Origin: Lycocorax pyrrhopterus obiensis
Taxonomy: Eukaryota; Chordata; Aves; Passeriformes; Paradisaeidae
Length of the DNA: 64,000 nt
Direction of reading: 5' to 3'
NCBI GenBank assembly: GCA_014706295.1
Contig: JACSVZ010000001.1
Span: forward strand, 38,798,318 to 38,862,317
Shown here: one piece after another, positions 50,022 through 61,665 of the stretch
Numbering within the stretch: the first letter of the stretch is position 1
Layout of the letters: each line of letters begins with the position of its first letter
Program-made: the position numbers and the translations under genes
Notes under the pieces: model-generated
Told to the model about the DNA's origin: nothing
What the model saw: only the letters and a program-made list of their open reading frames with translations
Databases searched by the model: none

Positions 50022-53000
50022 ATAACCTCAAACAAAATGCTTTTGCCACTGTTTTAAAACCAACCACAAGCTTTTTTTAATTTTTTCCCTCCCTAGGAAC
50101 CACAAGTGCTGCTTGGACCCAGTAATTCCAATTTGCACAAGCAGGATTTAATTTCCTTCTCACCTCAATCAGAAAGCACAAACTGGCCCTGTGGCAAGGC
50201 TGGAACACCACCTATTGGTGAAAAGGCCACTGTTTGGGACCTTCACTATACACCTGCTTTTGTTACTTCAGAGGACAAACCTCTAGAACCCTCTGAGCTG
50301 AAACATGGGAGAAATTGAGATAATGAGAATGAGGATGATGCAGTCTGAAAATGCCAAATGCCCTCCCTGAAGCTGGTAGCCGAGCCGTCCTTGCCTCGGC
50401 TGGGAAGGGAAGTGATGGCTTTCTACCACAGAATATCTCCCCAGGTAGTGCTCTCTACTGACCCTCTTTCCACCACTCCTGTTTAACTGCATTTACAATT
50501 TAATGATTTGCTTCTATAGTACATCTCTTGCATTCTCTCTCCTGTGCTCTGAAACAAGCTTCCTACAAACAGATACCACTGCATTTCATTCTGTATTCCT
50601 ACAGGGTTTTTCTCACATTTAAAAATATTCAATATCAGTCCCCATCTATTAACCCATCAATTTAATTTATCTGAATCTTTCCATAATCTGTCAGACTGGG
50701 TTTTTTTTCCACTATTTGCTATGGAATCTAATTGAACAGCATCTCAAAAATTTGAAAGTTTATCCATTAGCCTTGTTAAACTAATTAAAGTGCATAACAA
50801 AATCACACAGGGATAAATAATAACCTTGCTCATAAAAAAAATTAATTCTGTTACATGAACATTATTTCTTTTCTCAATTCAGACATGAAATTTAAGGATA
50901 ATTTTTGTTAATTTTTATTCAGTGTTATATTCAGTTCCAATTTTCATATTCAGTAATTCATTATTTATAACTGATCTGCAATGTGCAACCTTTCTAGATA
51001 CACATAGACAGTCCACCATAAGTGATCAGTGCCAATTTCAAACAGTGTTTTCCTCTCTGCTCATATTGCCAAGTAACTTTCTCAAAGAATCCATAGACAG
51101 CATATCAGTAGGATGCAATCATCTGTTCTTGTAATAATTGTTGTTAAATACTATTTTTTCAAGGATTCTTTTATGAGTTAATCAAAGTAATGTACACACA
51201 TTGGCCACTGTCCACGAGAGCCTTGCAAGATACAGTCTTTATTTTATGTCTGTGTCTGAAAAGAGAACTCTGGGTGTTGAAAGCTGGACATTCCCTACTC
51301 CCTACCCCAAGTCAATACTACAAATTTAGTGATGAAAAGAAAATTCGGGTCCTTTTGCCACTTCTTTTATTACTCCTGAGCTTTCCCGGCCCTTTGGAAC
51401 TATCTCCCCTAATCATCAAACACTAGATCCATGAGCAGAACGTGGATCACATAAGCATCCTTGGTGACAGACATATCACTATTCTAGTGTTATATGCCCT
51501 AATCATCCTGACTCACAAAACTTAGGCATCCCCTGAGGGCAAATAAAGCATAAAGAACCCAGGCTATCTACACGGCAATGCTGTAAAGCTGCTTTCTCCT
51601 TATAAAAGGACTACATTCAGTAGACTCATAGATTTTCAGGGGAGAATTTTAAGCCTGAATTGCAGAGGCCAGATGTACTTGACCATGTACTCAAGGACCT
51701 ATCCTTGACTGAAGAGTCACTTACCTGAGCCAGAATAACCTCTCAAGCTAGAGCATGTAAGGCATGCCCGTGCTGATGGCTTGAACTCACGGCTCTGGAC
51801 TGGAAAAATTCTGTTTACTGTGCACCCCCAAGCACCTCTGCTGAAGGCAAACAAAAGCAAAACAGCCCATAATTTCACAGGTGGCTCACTTCAGTTGCCA
51901 TGCTGTGTGACACGGCCCTTTGAGCCGACTGCAGGCAGAAGGATGCCTCCTGTAGCACAGAGGTAAGGACACGGGAACTTTTATGTCACATATTTCAGAC
52001 ACAATACTGAAAAGTCACGGATAGCAACTGCAAATAACAAATCTATCTAAGGGTGAACAAAGCAGTGAAGGCACGCCCAGGAATTGTGAACTCTTGTCCC
52101 AGGTAGCTCCATACTCATTTCCAGGTGCTGACTTAAAACACCACCTCCATCCTGGGGTCTATGACCCAAGCCAATTCAGAAAAGTAGTGTTCTGAAGAAG
52201 AAGAAAACCCTCTCAGTTCTTCAAAGGGCAGACAATTTTTGAGCTGTGTGAAGGCATCACACTTACTTCAGTAGGCATCTGTGGTCATCTCTTCTCTATA
52301 TAGCAAAGGGTTTTTTGAAAAGATATTAATACACTTTAACAAAAACAAGTCCTATCTTGTTAATTCAATCAAATTTGAGTTTATCCAGGGAATCAGTCTT
52401 TGTCCCCCATCATGCACATCATTCTTGGTCCTTCTACTCAGGCTCTCCTTTATCGCACATTCTTTTTGAATTGTGAATTCCTATAGCTCTATTTAATTCT
52501 TCCCTGATTATGTACGAATATTAATGTTAGAAAATATCTTTATCAACCATTCTGCCAGCCTCTCTGTCTTGTAAATTGCAATCAGTATCCAATGCCTTTT
52601 TAAATCAGCAGGTCACAATGAGAAAATAAATTGAGCAGTGGCTGTTAGTAGAAGTTCACTCTAAATACCTCAAAATTCTCTAATATCAATAAAACGTGAA
52701 TCCACCAAAAAATAAGAGCCTGGTTCTGAGACTGCTTAATGTAAACATTAATGATGGTAAAATTTTCATCTAAATTGGAAGACTTTCAGTAACAAAACAA
52801 ATACGACACAAAATTACAGTGTCCCAGCTAAACAACCACTTTGAACAACCAAATTTGTAATTTCTTCAGAGAAAAGTTAATTTGAAGAAAATTAATTTTA
52901 AAAAAAATCCATAAAACCAGGCTGACAGTTATAAATTATATTCTTATTCGTTAATTCTTTATCAATCCAATCACAAGACAGTCCTTCAGTCCTTCTTCTA

Positions 53001-53391
53001 TTATCTCACTCCAAACTTAGAACACCTTGTGGGTCATTTGATTTGGAGTTTTTTAACATTACTATTATACATAACTCTTTAGTTCTAATATAATAATGTG
53101 TAAGCTGAGCATTACCTTATAATTTTGGTGTGCAAGTTTTCAAACTTAAATTTTAAATTATTTAATTTTAATCCTAAAATGATTTTTTATAATAAAAAAA
53201 TGTTTCATTTGGCCCTTGATAATAAAGGGCTGAGATGGCATTTTGTAATCATCACATGACAGTATTTCACTCTTTCCAAATACAGAATATTCATACCCAT
53301 TGAACAAATTTGCTTTTTCTGCCAAAGTACTCAGCAGTGCTAAGAACTGCCACCGTGTTCTTAATAAGAGATTTTTTAACTAGCATAGTCA

Positions 53392-53432
53392 AAAATAACA
53401 CATCTTTTAATAATTGAAAGATGTGTTATTTT
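53392..53432. repeat. Perfect inverted repeat, 16-bp arms, 9-nt loop
   Basis: AAAATAACACATCTTT at 53392-53407 is the exact reverse complement of AAAGATGTGTTATTTT at 53417-53432. The loop is TAATAATTG. The hairpin is too short for a typical microRNA precursor and I find no flanking terminal inverted repeat or target-site duplication, so its origin is unknown. Confidence 0.85.
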
Positions 53433-54164
53433 CAAATTGTTTCCCAAGGTACTGGTCACAATAGTAGTGCTCTGTTTAATTATATATTATTCTGCAGTAG
53501 TAGGACAGATACATCATTTGTAATAGATATAAAATAGTATAGGAATAGATGTTACTTGTCTTTCCTGTGAACAATTCTTGATATCAAAAAGTGGGGTTTT
53601 TTTTAAACAACTTACAAATTAAACTGCCTAAATTTGTAGCCTTGTACACTATTTACCTGCTTTATTTTTTACTTCAAGTATTTTGATTTCATGTTAGTAG
53701 ACAATTTAACACATCAAAGCTGTTTAAACTTGCAGGTAATAAGTCTTTCAGTATCTGTGTTTCATCTTTGTCTCTCCTGACTAAATTCCGTATGAAGTAA
53801 CGTCTTCCAATTAAAGGGAAAGAGGTGGATGAGGGAAAAAGGAAACAGCTGAGAAGAGTGTTAAAATTTCTTTCATTTCCAAGGTTCTATTTGACACATG
53901 AACTTATTTTTCTCATACTTGCCAAAATTTTGTATTTATTTTTTTAATAGTAATAAGACTGTATGCTACATATATTTTAATCAGACTGCTGACCAATTTT
54001 ACTTTTTCTGTTCATTTCTATTGGTATCTAATATTGGCTGGAAAGTATTTTACCACCATTTTAGAGCAATATTTCTAAACATAACTACATTTAACCTCAG
54101 TTTACAGTAACAGCCAAGGAAATAAATGGAAGAAACCTTTAACCAACAAAACCAACCTGGACTT

Positions 54165-54202
54165 AATCTGCATTAAAGCAGATTGATTGATCTTCAATCA
54201 AT
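54165..54202. repeat. Two overlapping short inverted repeats
   Basis: AATCTGC at 54165-54171 pairs with GCAGATT at 54178-54184. ATTGATTGA at 54182-54190 pairs with TCAATCAAT at 54194-54202. The two hairpins share three bases, so they are mutually exclusive alternatives. The arms are short and chance is a reasonable explanation. Confidence 0.5.
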
Positions 54203-54690
54203 AAGGTAAAAAGAATTAGAAATGCAACTTTAAAAAAAAAAGGAAACCATAAACAATCCTTATGAAGTTAGAGTAGCTTGGTTGGATACGCTTTTTCTGG
54301 TCTTTATTTGTACAATCCAGTGAAAAATGGCATAATATGCAATTCCTGGCATTACCCTAGCTGTAATAATGCAAAGTATGTTCACAATAAATAGAGAAAC
54401 TTTCAAACAAGTAAGGTGGGAAATGTCTTTTTCCAAGAAAAGTGTGAGATATAACTGGCAAGAGTCAGAATTTTAATTTAAGCATGCTTCATGGGAACAG
54501 ACTGACAGCCGTGAGGATGACAAAATGGTCTGTCAGTGTTTAATAAAACAAAGCAGCATCCAAGGAAAATACATTACTTAAACGAGAGCAAAGCCCAGCA
54601 TTCTCCTAAGTTTTAAATGCTGTCCTTTAAAAAATTGTTAATGCTTATTGATAGTTTTCAGTCTGACACATTTTACAGAAGCGCTATATG

Positions 54691-54732
54691 CATCTGCATA
54701 TAAATTCATTACATCCGCATTTAAATTCATTA
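54691..54732. repeat. 21-bp tandem duplication
   Basis: CATCTGCATATAAATTCATT plus A at 54691-54711 is followed directly by a second copy at 54712-54732 with two substitutions. Confidence 0.75.
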
Positions 54733-56788
54733 CCTTTCATTCAAGAGACTGAAGTGATAATTTTGTAAAGCCTGTTGTTGCCTTTCTCAAAGTACTGTTT
54801 CTTCTAAAGTTAATATCAGTATTTTTTCTTTCTTTTTTTTCATTTTGTTATTAAAAGCAGTGTGGATTTCTGAATATTTGAGCACTACAGAGTTTTTGCT
54901 TTCCTCATCAAAGCTGGGAAAAACATACCTTTGTTTTATTCTACTGATTTATATATAAAGTTGACTTTTTAAAAACCTTTTTCTGAAGTGACCTTAGGGT
55001 AAGGTTAAGAGATGGTCCTAAATGTAACTACTTGGCTTGGCAAGGGTTTTGCTACATTTTTATCCTATAACTATTCAGTACTCTATTTTACACTAAAAAC
55101 CTGTACACAGAAATCCCTGGGAGCATCCTGTCAGTTCCAATAGTAAATTACAGCATACATCCAAAAATGCTAAAGCAAGGTTAGCACTGTATCTCAGAAA
55201 TATTAGAATTATAAGGTAAAGGCAAGTAGGAAAAAAAGACAAAAGCTCCATGCCCCAAGGTGGCTGCCTTTCTGTGCTCACGACCTTCACTTCAGCATGT
55301 GTGACACAGCCCGGCAATCACCCATCCTTTTGGGTCACCTCCATTAACTTCCTTGCAGCAGGAGGTCTTAATTTTTTGGTGGTCTTAACATCTGGCCCAC
55401 TTGGGGAAGGCAGCTAGAGTATCCCCGTGAAGGGCGACTGCCTTGACTTAGTTTCTTAGTTCTGCGGAGGGGCAGTTTCGTGCCACCTACTGTTCCTGCC
55501 CCCAACTCTTGGCATTCAGTTTAGGCAGGAAATCAGTTTTTAGTTGCTGCCAAATTGGAACCTCACACAGCAATAAGTTCACAGTGCCATCCAGAACTTT
55601 GTAACAAAGCAAATCTTGAGCACCTCTTCATATTTACTGAGCAATGAAATATCATGCCAGAATTAAAGGGTGTTTCTGAAAATAGTTTGAATGTGAATCA
55701 GAGGATATTTCAGCAGATCCAATGGAGTAATTACAGGGTAGGAAGAACAAACAGACCCCAACAGATAAATGAGACAGGCAATCATAGACAAACTGTATAC
55801 TTCCCTGCTGATGGATGAATAGAGCAAAGGGTCACCTAGGTGTTTTTTTATTTAACTTTTTTTCTGGCAGATGTATTCTTGAAATCAGGCTTAACAGAAA
55901 AGACCAGATTGAGCATTCTTTTCAACATGAAAGGACTCTATGTTTTTCAACGACCATATAAAATAGCTTTTATTATGGAAGGATGGTAATTACTTCCCAT
56001 CTGTAAAAGGAAGGATGACACACGGGGTTAACTTAAACCTATTCCACAGTCAAATTGAGCGGGGGCAACAAGACCTTGCAATTCTTAATCATGTTTTAAG
56101 CAGTGTCAAAGCAGCTGCCTTTGCCAGGCTGTAATCAAGTGCAAGGAAAAAACCTTTGACTGAAGTTCCCAGAAACGGTGAGTCTTGAAGTCATTAAGCC
56201 TTTCGTGACCAGTGACAAACCAACTTGATAAAGGCACGATCTCACTAGGCACAAAGTTTGAGACACAGAAAGTAGTTTCATGATTCCATTTTACCTTAAC
56301 AGGAACATATTTGGACCCAAGCAATAAACCCAAATTTTCTTTTTTGATTTTTTTCATTTGCATGATGAATTTTCATGTTCCTTCCTTCATGTATCTTCAG
56401 CTGATGAACTCTTAAGATCTTCAAACTTCAAAACTGCTTACTTGCACTACTAAGCAAGTTTAGACCTCTGCTTTCTGTCACATGTCATGTACCATCTACC
56501 ACTCGTCTTCCAACAGCAAATGCCCAACAGTGCATCGCACACTCCACAGAGAAACCGGAGAACAACCACTGCAACCAGTTAGCATATATTCAATAGCAAA
56601 AGCCAAGTCTTCTAGGGGCTTGAGAGGTCAAAGAAATATGAGAAACACAAAGTAACCTGGGGCAGGTGGACTGACTGTGTGCTAACGAGGTAGGCAGAAC
56701 TACAGTAATGAACAGACTTTCCTTAAAAGACAATCCGCAATATTTTTTTCTCTTCTGTGCTTGCTTTTTACCTGATGTAAATTAGAGA

Positions 56789-56815
56789 TTTTTTTTTTTT
56801 TTTAAAAAAAAAAAA
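56789..56815. repeat. T15-A12 homopolymer junction
   Basis: Fifteen T residues (56789-56803) run directly into twelve A residues (56804-56815). It is self-complementary as RNA or DNA. Confidence 0.8.
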
Positions 56816-57039
56816 CCTCTCAGGATAAAATTATTATACTTTTCAATAAAAAAAATGGCAAAATAAAACAGTTTAGTTTCATAAGCCACCTCTCCTCATG
56901 TCAAAAATTATTTTTAACTGTTCCTAATTTTTGTCAAATGAGTCAAATAATTAAGCATTATTTCAGCAAAGTTAATTTGTGCTTCTGATTTTTTTTGTCT
57001 TGTCACATAGACATACTTTGACTTCCTGTGTACAACAAG

Positions 57040-57121
57040 CTTGAGCAACTCTGAAGAGAGCCCTCCTTCAGCAGGAGGCTGGACCAGCTGACCTCCACAA
57101 ATCATTCTCCGATCCTATTCT
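57040..57121 (+). mobile_element. CR1 LINE, short 3' terminus
   Basis: A short CR1 3' end in plus orientation. It reads CAGGAGGCTGGACCAGCTGA, then CCTCCACAAATCATTCT and a terminal CCGATCCTATTCTG. In better copies the equivalent is a GGTTGGACTAGATGACCTCC block followed by CATTCTGTGATTCTG. It is antisense to ITGBL1 and has no coding capacity. Confidence 0.75.
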
Positions 57122-60100
57122 GGTAAACTGGCTATGAACCAGACCATTCTTTCTGTTTTCACCGTTTAGCGAATGCTGCTAAAAAAGATGGCAAAAAGAC
57201 CTCTAGACCAGCCTTACTTTGTGATGGCGAAATATATTATTGTATATTTACAATAAAAGGTATATAGAAAAAGAGATTTGCTTCTGAGGGGTTTCTGACT
57301 CATGTATACATTTTTCCATTTTTCTCCTGCCAAAATTTCTGCTTGACCATGGGAACTAGCATTTTACACAAAACAAAAAAAAAAGGAAAACAAAACTGAG
57401 TAATTCTGACACGACAGATTCCTGGTGGGGAGTACAACTGGATGTGTACATATAAATTTCAGAAAGGAGCACTAAAATTCCTCTTTTGATCCTGAAGTTT
57501 AGTTTGCCCATAATGTTGAGTGCATGACATAAACAAAATCATGACACTGGCAACAGTTGTGAGAGGAAGAGCCTGAAAATTCCATCTCAGCACAGCTCAT
57601 AGTAATATTGCAGAAGTTTAATTTTCCTAATCCTGTCATTTCTGCTGTCTGAAAAACAAATACCAATGCACCCTTTGCTACTTGCACCTAATTTCCTTTT
57701 GCTAATTTCACTGTGACCACTACAAACACTGCAGGCAAAGGAACTGAAGTTTTGCAGGCAGGCAGAGCAACAAAGCAAAATGACTGTTATTTTTAATACA
57801 TATTAACAGCTGTATCAATGTCTATTTACTTCCTCCCCATTTCATCCTCTGTGATGAAATCCTCTCTTTCATCCTCTGATGAAATTCCCCTGATCATCCT
57901 GTAGGATGAACAGCTGCCTCTAGGCATCCTCTATACAATTTGTTCCAATACCAGTGTTTCTGTCAATTCCCTGCTCATTTACCAACTGCACAACTGTTTA
58001 TGAGATTCTGAGGACAATTCTCATTACTCAGGAACCAAAAAATATTTCTTGAAATTTCATGGTAATACTAGCTTAAAATGTTTACAGGCCCACAAGCCTA
58101 TTCAGCAGACTGTACAGATCTGCATCACTTTTCATTCCCCAGGATTTGTAAATCAGAGAGCATTCTTACACTATTCGCAAAACAGCAAATGTGATCAAAA
58201 TTCTCAGTCATATTAAAATACAGGTGGAAATATATTTAAGAGAAAACAAAATTTGAGAGTTGAACTGATGTAATGGTACACAATACACTCTCTTCAGAGA
58301 GCCTTCTGTAGCATATCCTACTATTACGTGTTCGGAAATTAGCAGAAAAGATTAACTGAAATCTCTACACATCACTAGGACAACATTTTGTAATGAAAAA
58401 AAAACGTGGTTTCAAGATGCATTTGTAGACCAAGTAACTCCTGACAGAACTACTCTTGTTGTACTGCCTCTGGAAGAGTTTGAAAGCCAGGTATATCAAA
58501 GTGTACCCTTGGTCAACGTAGATGCTGTAGCAACAGAAAAGCTGCATGCAAGAACAGCAGAACAGCTGACCCTTACTAGCATTAAAGGTGCTTATATTCC
58601 ATTTACAAAACAAGGAATCTTTGTTTTTAAGGTTAACATCTCAAAACAACAAAAAAATCAGTCTGACTTCACTGATTTGTCTCTATAGAAACCAGAAGAA
58701 AGACTCTTAGTTTTCAGATGCTGCTGCTCTGCTCACCAAGTCACTCCACTGTATTTGGACTGCATCTGGTTTAGTTTTCAAACTTATAAGTTTCAAAAGC
58801 TATCGTGCAAGTATTACTTTTAACTGCTTATTTGACACATTCCAGTATTTTTGGTGTGGAATGAAAAAAAAATCATTTAAATTGTGTTTCTATTACATAA
58901 GGAGAGTGAAAGTGCTTTTATCATTAAAGAAGAATCCAGTACTGGGGGGAATGGAATGAAGATATTGAACTATGTTCATTTCCTTGCTCATTTCATTTCA
59001 GTGTCAAAACATATAATGCCAATACGTTTCAACACAGCAGTCAAACAAATCATCTTTTTTGGCTCTCTCTTATATTTCTTCTAGAAATAAATCTTGCTTA
59101 TCCAAATGTCTAAAATAGGATTTCCCTGCCTAGCTGTTTGCCTAGAAAGGTGTTAGTATTTTCCTATTGATTTTTGGCATCTGTCAGTTTAGTCTCTCCT
59201 TTCTATACCACATGCACAATGACTTCAAGCATTTATCTCTTGCACTTGCAGGCAGAATGAAACCACTGAGTTAGGAATTTTGTGAATGTTACCATCACAA
59301 AACTAAGTCACTGTTTAAAAACTGTTGCTGCTATAACAGACCTACATTTTCCTGTTCTGAGGAACACTTTGTACTGCATGAGGTTTCATACATTCCAGCT
59401 GCCACTTGTATATGAAGTCCTTACATTTGTTTCCAGCCTTTGATCCTTTTCTTCTCACTTTCACCACATTAAATTTCCTATGTGCATTTTGATTCTTTTT
59501 CAGCCAAGCAGTAAGACACAGCAGAGTGGAACTCTTGGCTTCTGATGCTTGCCAGAAGGTGTTAGGAGGTATGCAGCCAATGTAATGCTCAGTCTGATCC
59601 ATTTTTGAGAAAGGATTTAAAAATTCAAACTGACAGTTCAGAATAGAAACAAGAGCTTGAGGTTTTGACACCGCTATGACCACACACACCAAAAACGTTT
59701 GCTTAAGGAAAGCAAGTATTTATTATAAAGGTGTCAAGTAGATGACGAAATGAAATTTTAGCTTTTAGGTAAGAAAATGACTCTGTATATAGTGACATTA
59801 AAGTAGGGATGGAATTAGCAAAACTGTATGACTCACTGAAAGGCATTTAAAACCAGTTATGTGACTCACATGGGGAGAAAAGACAGATCAAGAGGGTACA
59901 GTGGGAATGTGCATTATGTGAAGACTATTGGACTCCTCAACATCAGCTTCCGTCACTACCCTGGTGAGGTGACAATTCTGTCACATAGCACAGATGGAGC
60001 AGCATTATCCATTAAAAGTACTGCTTTTCTTCTGAGGTTAACCTAACAAAAAAAATTAAGTACCACAAAGTTATTTGGTTTTATAGAATACACAGCCCAG

Positions 60101-61499
60101 AAATGCAGATACTTCCCTTACAATACTTTCTGAAATCGTTGCTTCTCAGCAGCAACAGTTGAATGACACGGTATCAGCCAGACCAAAACACAGCTCCATG
60201 AAGGGCTTGTCCAAAGGGATGTGGGGAACACTGGGCGAAAGGACAAGTTAGGCAGTAATGTTTTCACATTCATTGGATACAGGAGAAAAGAAGACTGGGA
60301 AAGCTTTCTGTGGGGGTGGAATTCCCTATTTCCTTCCTACAAATGTGCACCACGAGTGTGATGAATACCATATGCCTTGAGAATGCAGGAAGATCAAGAG
60401 AATGAAAGAAGGAAGAAGAAATATTCACACAGACCTGTGCTGTATGCTGTGTATACAGAATTATCCTGTGCATACACGGGTGATTTAGCTGAAGAAGGGA
60501 ATAGTAGGGGCAGTTTCCCAATGACCACTGATACGAAAGAAATCAGGTTGATGGAATGGAAGTGTTGTCCCTCAACAATGGCAACATATTCTGACTTGTC
60601 ATAAATCTAAGTACTGTTTTCAGCTACCAATACAGAGATCTGTTCATTGCTGTCCAAGAATAATTAACTTTCTAGAGGGTATAATTTTGCATTGAGACAA
60701 TATAGGGAATACACATTGCCATGGCAGCAGTTAAAAAAATGGCAATGTAATACTACTTGCTTCCCTGGTTTCATTATCTGACAAAACATGTTTACCTTTT
60801 TGCTTCCAGTGAAAAATGCAGAACAGATGTGATTCCTGTTTAAGTAGGAATTATGTTATTTGCTGTTTAATGGACACAACAAGGACTGAGAGCTTCTAGA
60901 ACATAATTTTTAACATGGCCTATATTGGTCTACATCGAACTGCAGAGCAACCATCCAATTTCACTTGGTGTTTTGTTCATTTTGCCACAACTCCATATGG
61001 TCAGTAGTCAACTAAGAATCCATTTGTTAAAACAAAGCAAATTAAAAAATAGAAATGTTTCTGTTCAATGCTTTGACTGTCATTTTTACATCAAATTGCA
61101 AGGGTTGGATAAAATATGTTTTCCATGGCTGTGAGTTTGCTACAGAAGTCCACCCACCACTTATATCTAGAAACATTAATTTATGTCTTTCTATTGAAAA
61201 GATTCCTAAACTTCGAACAAGCAAGCTTGTTCTCAGAATCATTCCTACTTAGAGACTCAGTAGTAGCCATTTAAAAATGTGGTAGTTGAAAAACTTGAAA
61301 CACATTCATATTTTATAAAGTATTATAAATACTGCAGAAAACAAAAATTCTTAGTATTAATAGATTAAAATCAGTGGTTATGCATCCATTTCAATAAATT
61401 ATTACATTTAGAAATATAATAGCATGACAAAACACCACAAAGCCTCCTCGCTAAGGCAGAGCATCAAACTGAGAATTGGTTTCACAGCAGCATCAAAGA
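57122..61499. other. Intronic DNA without recognisable gene
   Basis: AT-rich unique sequence. Near 57841-57895 a CATCCTCTGATGAAAT-like motif is repeated imperfectly. A 110-codon frame without a start codon (58356-58685, plus) is discussed under findings. No mobile element is recognised. Confidence 0.65.
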
Positions 61500-61665
61500 C
61501 AATCAGCCTCAAAGAGAATTCTGGAAGAGATCTTCTGGTCCACTTCTTTGTCTGGAGTCACATACAAGGGTGTGTTGATCCCTCCTGACTTGTTCAACCT
61601 GTTATTAAACCCCCAGCCACAGAGATTCCACAGTCTCCCTAATATAAGCTTTTTACTATGGTCAA
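61500..61665 (-). mobile_element. Old L3/CR1-like LINE fragment
   Basis: On the plus strand this reads AGATCTTCTGGTCCAC, then GATCCCTCCTGACTTGTTCA, ACCTGTTATTAAACCCC and AGAGATTCCACAGTCTCCCT. That order is the antisense of the 3' part of ancient amniote L3/CR1 LINEs as I remember them, where the blocks are CAACCTGTTCTTAAAAACCT and GGAGATTCCACAACCTCCCT. It is strongly diverged and may continue to about 61760. The 145-codon minus-strand frame at 61493-61930 overlaps it and is probably chance. Confidence 0.6.

Larger units (their letters stand above)
48481..57039. other. Intronic DNA without recognisable gene
   Basis: Mostly AT-rich unique sequence. Patches near 49190-49260, 50350-50470, 51780-51970 and 55300-55480 are GC-richer, and I do not recognise any of them. 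It contains a CAAA microsatellite, a 32-bp tandem duplication, a 16-bp-arm hairpin, a 21-bp tandem duplication and a T15A12 tract, each listed separately. The longer frames at 49486-49866 and 49553-49978 overlap each other in different frames and show no motif. Confidence 0.65.

Noticed and set aside
51781..51970. Plus-strand frame of 61 codons running into AGAGGTAAGG, which looks like a splice donor
   Set aside because: A donor-like string alone is common. There is no clear acceptor, no recognisable protein, and no gene on the plus strand nearby.
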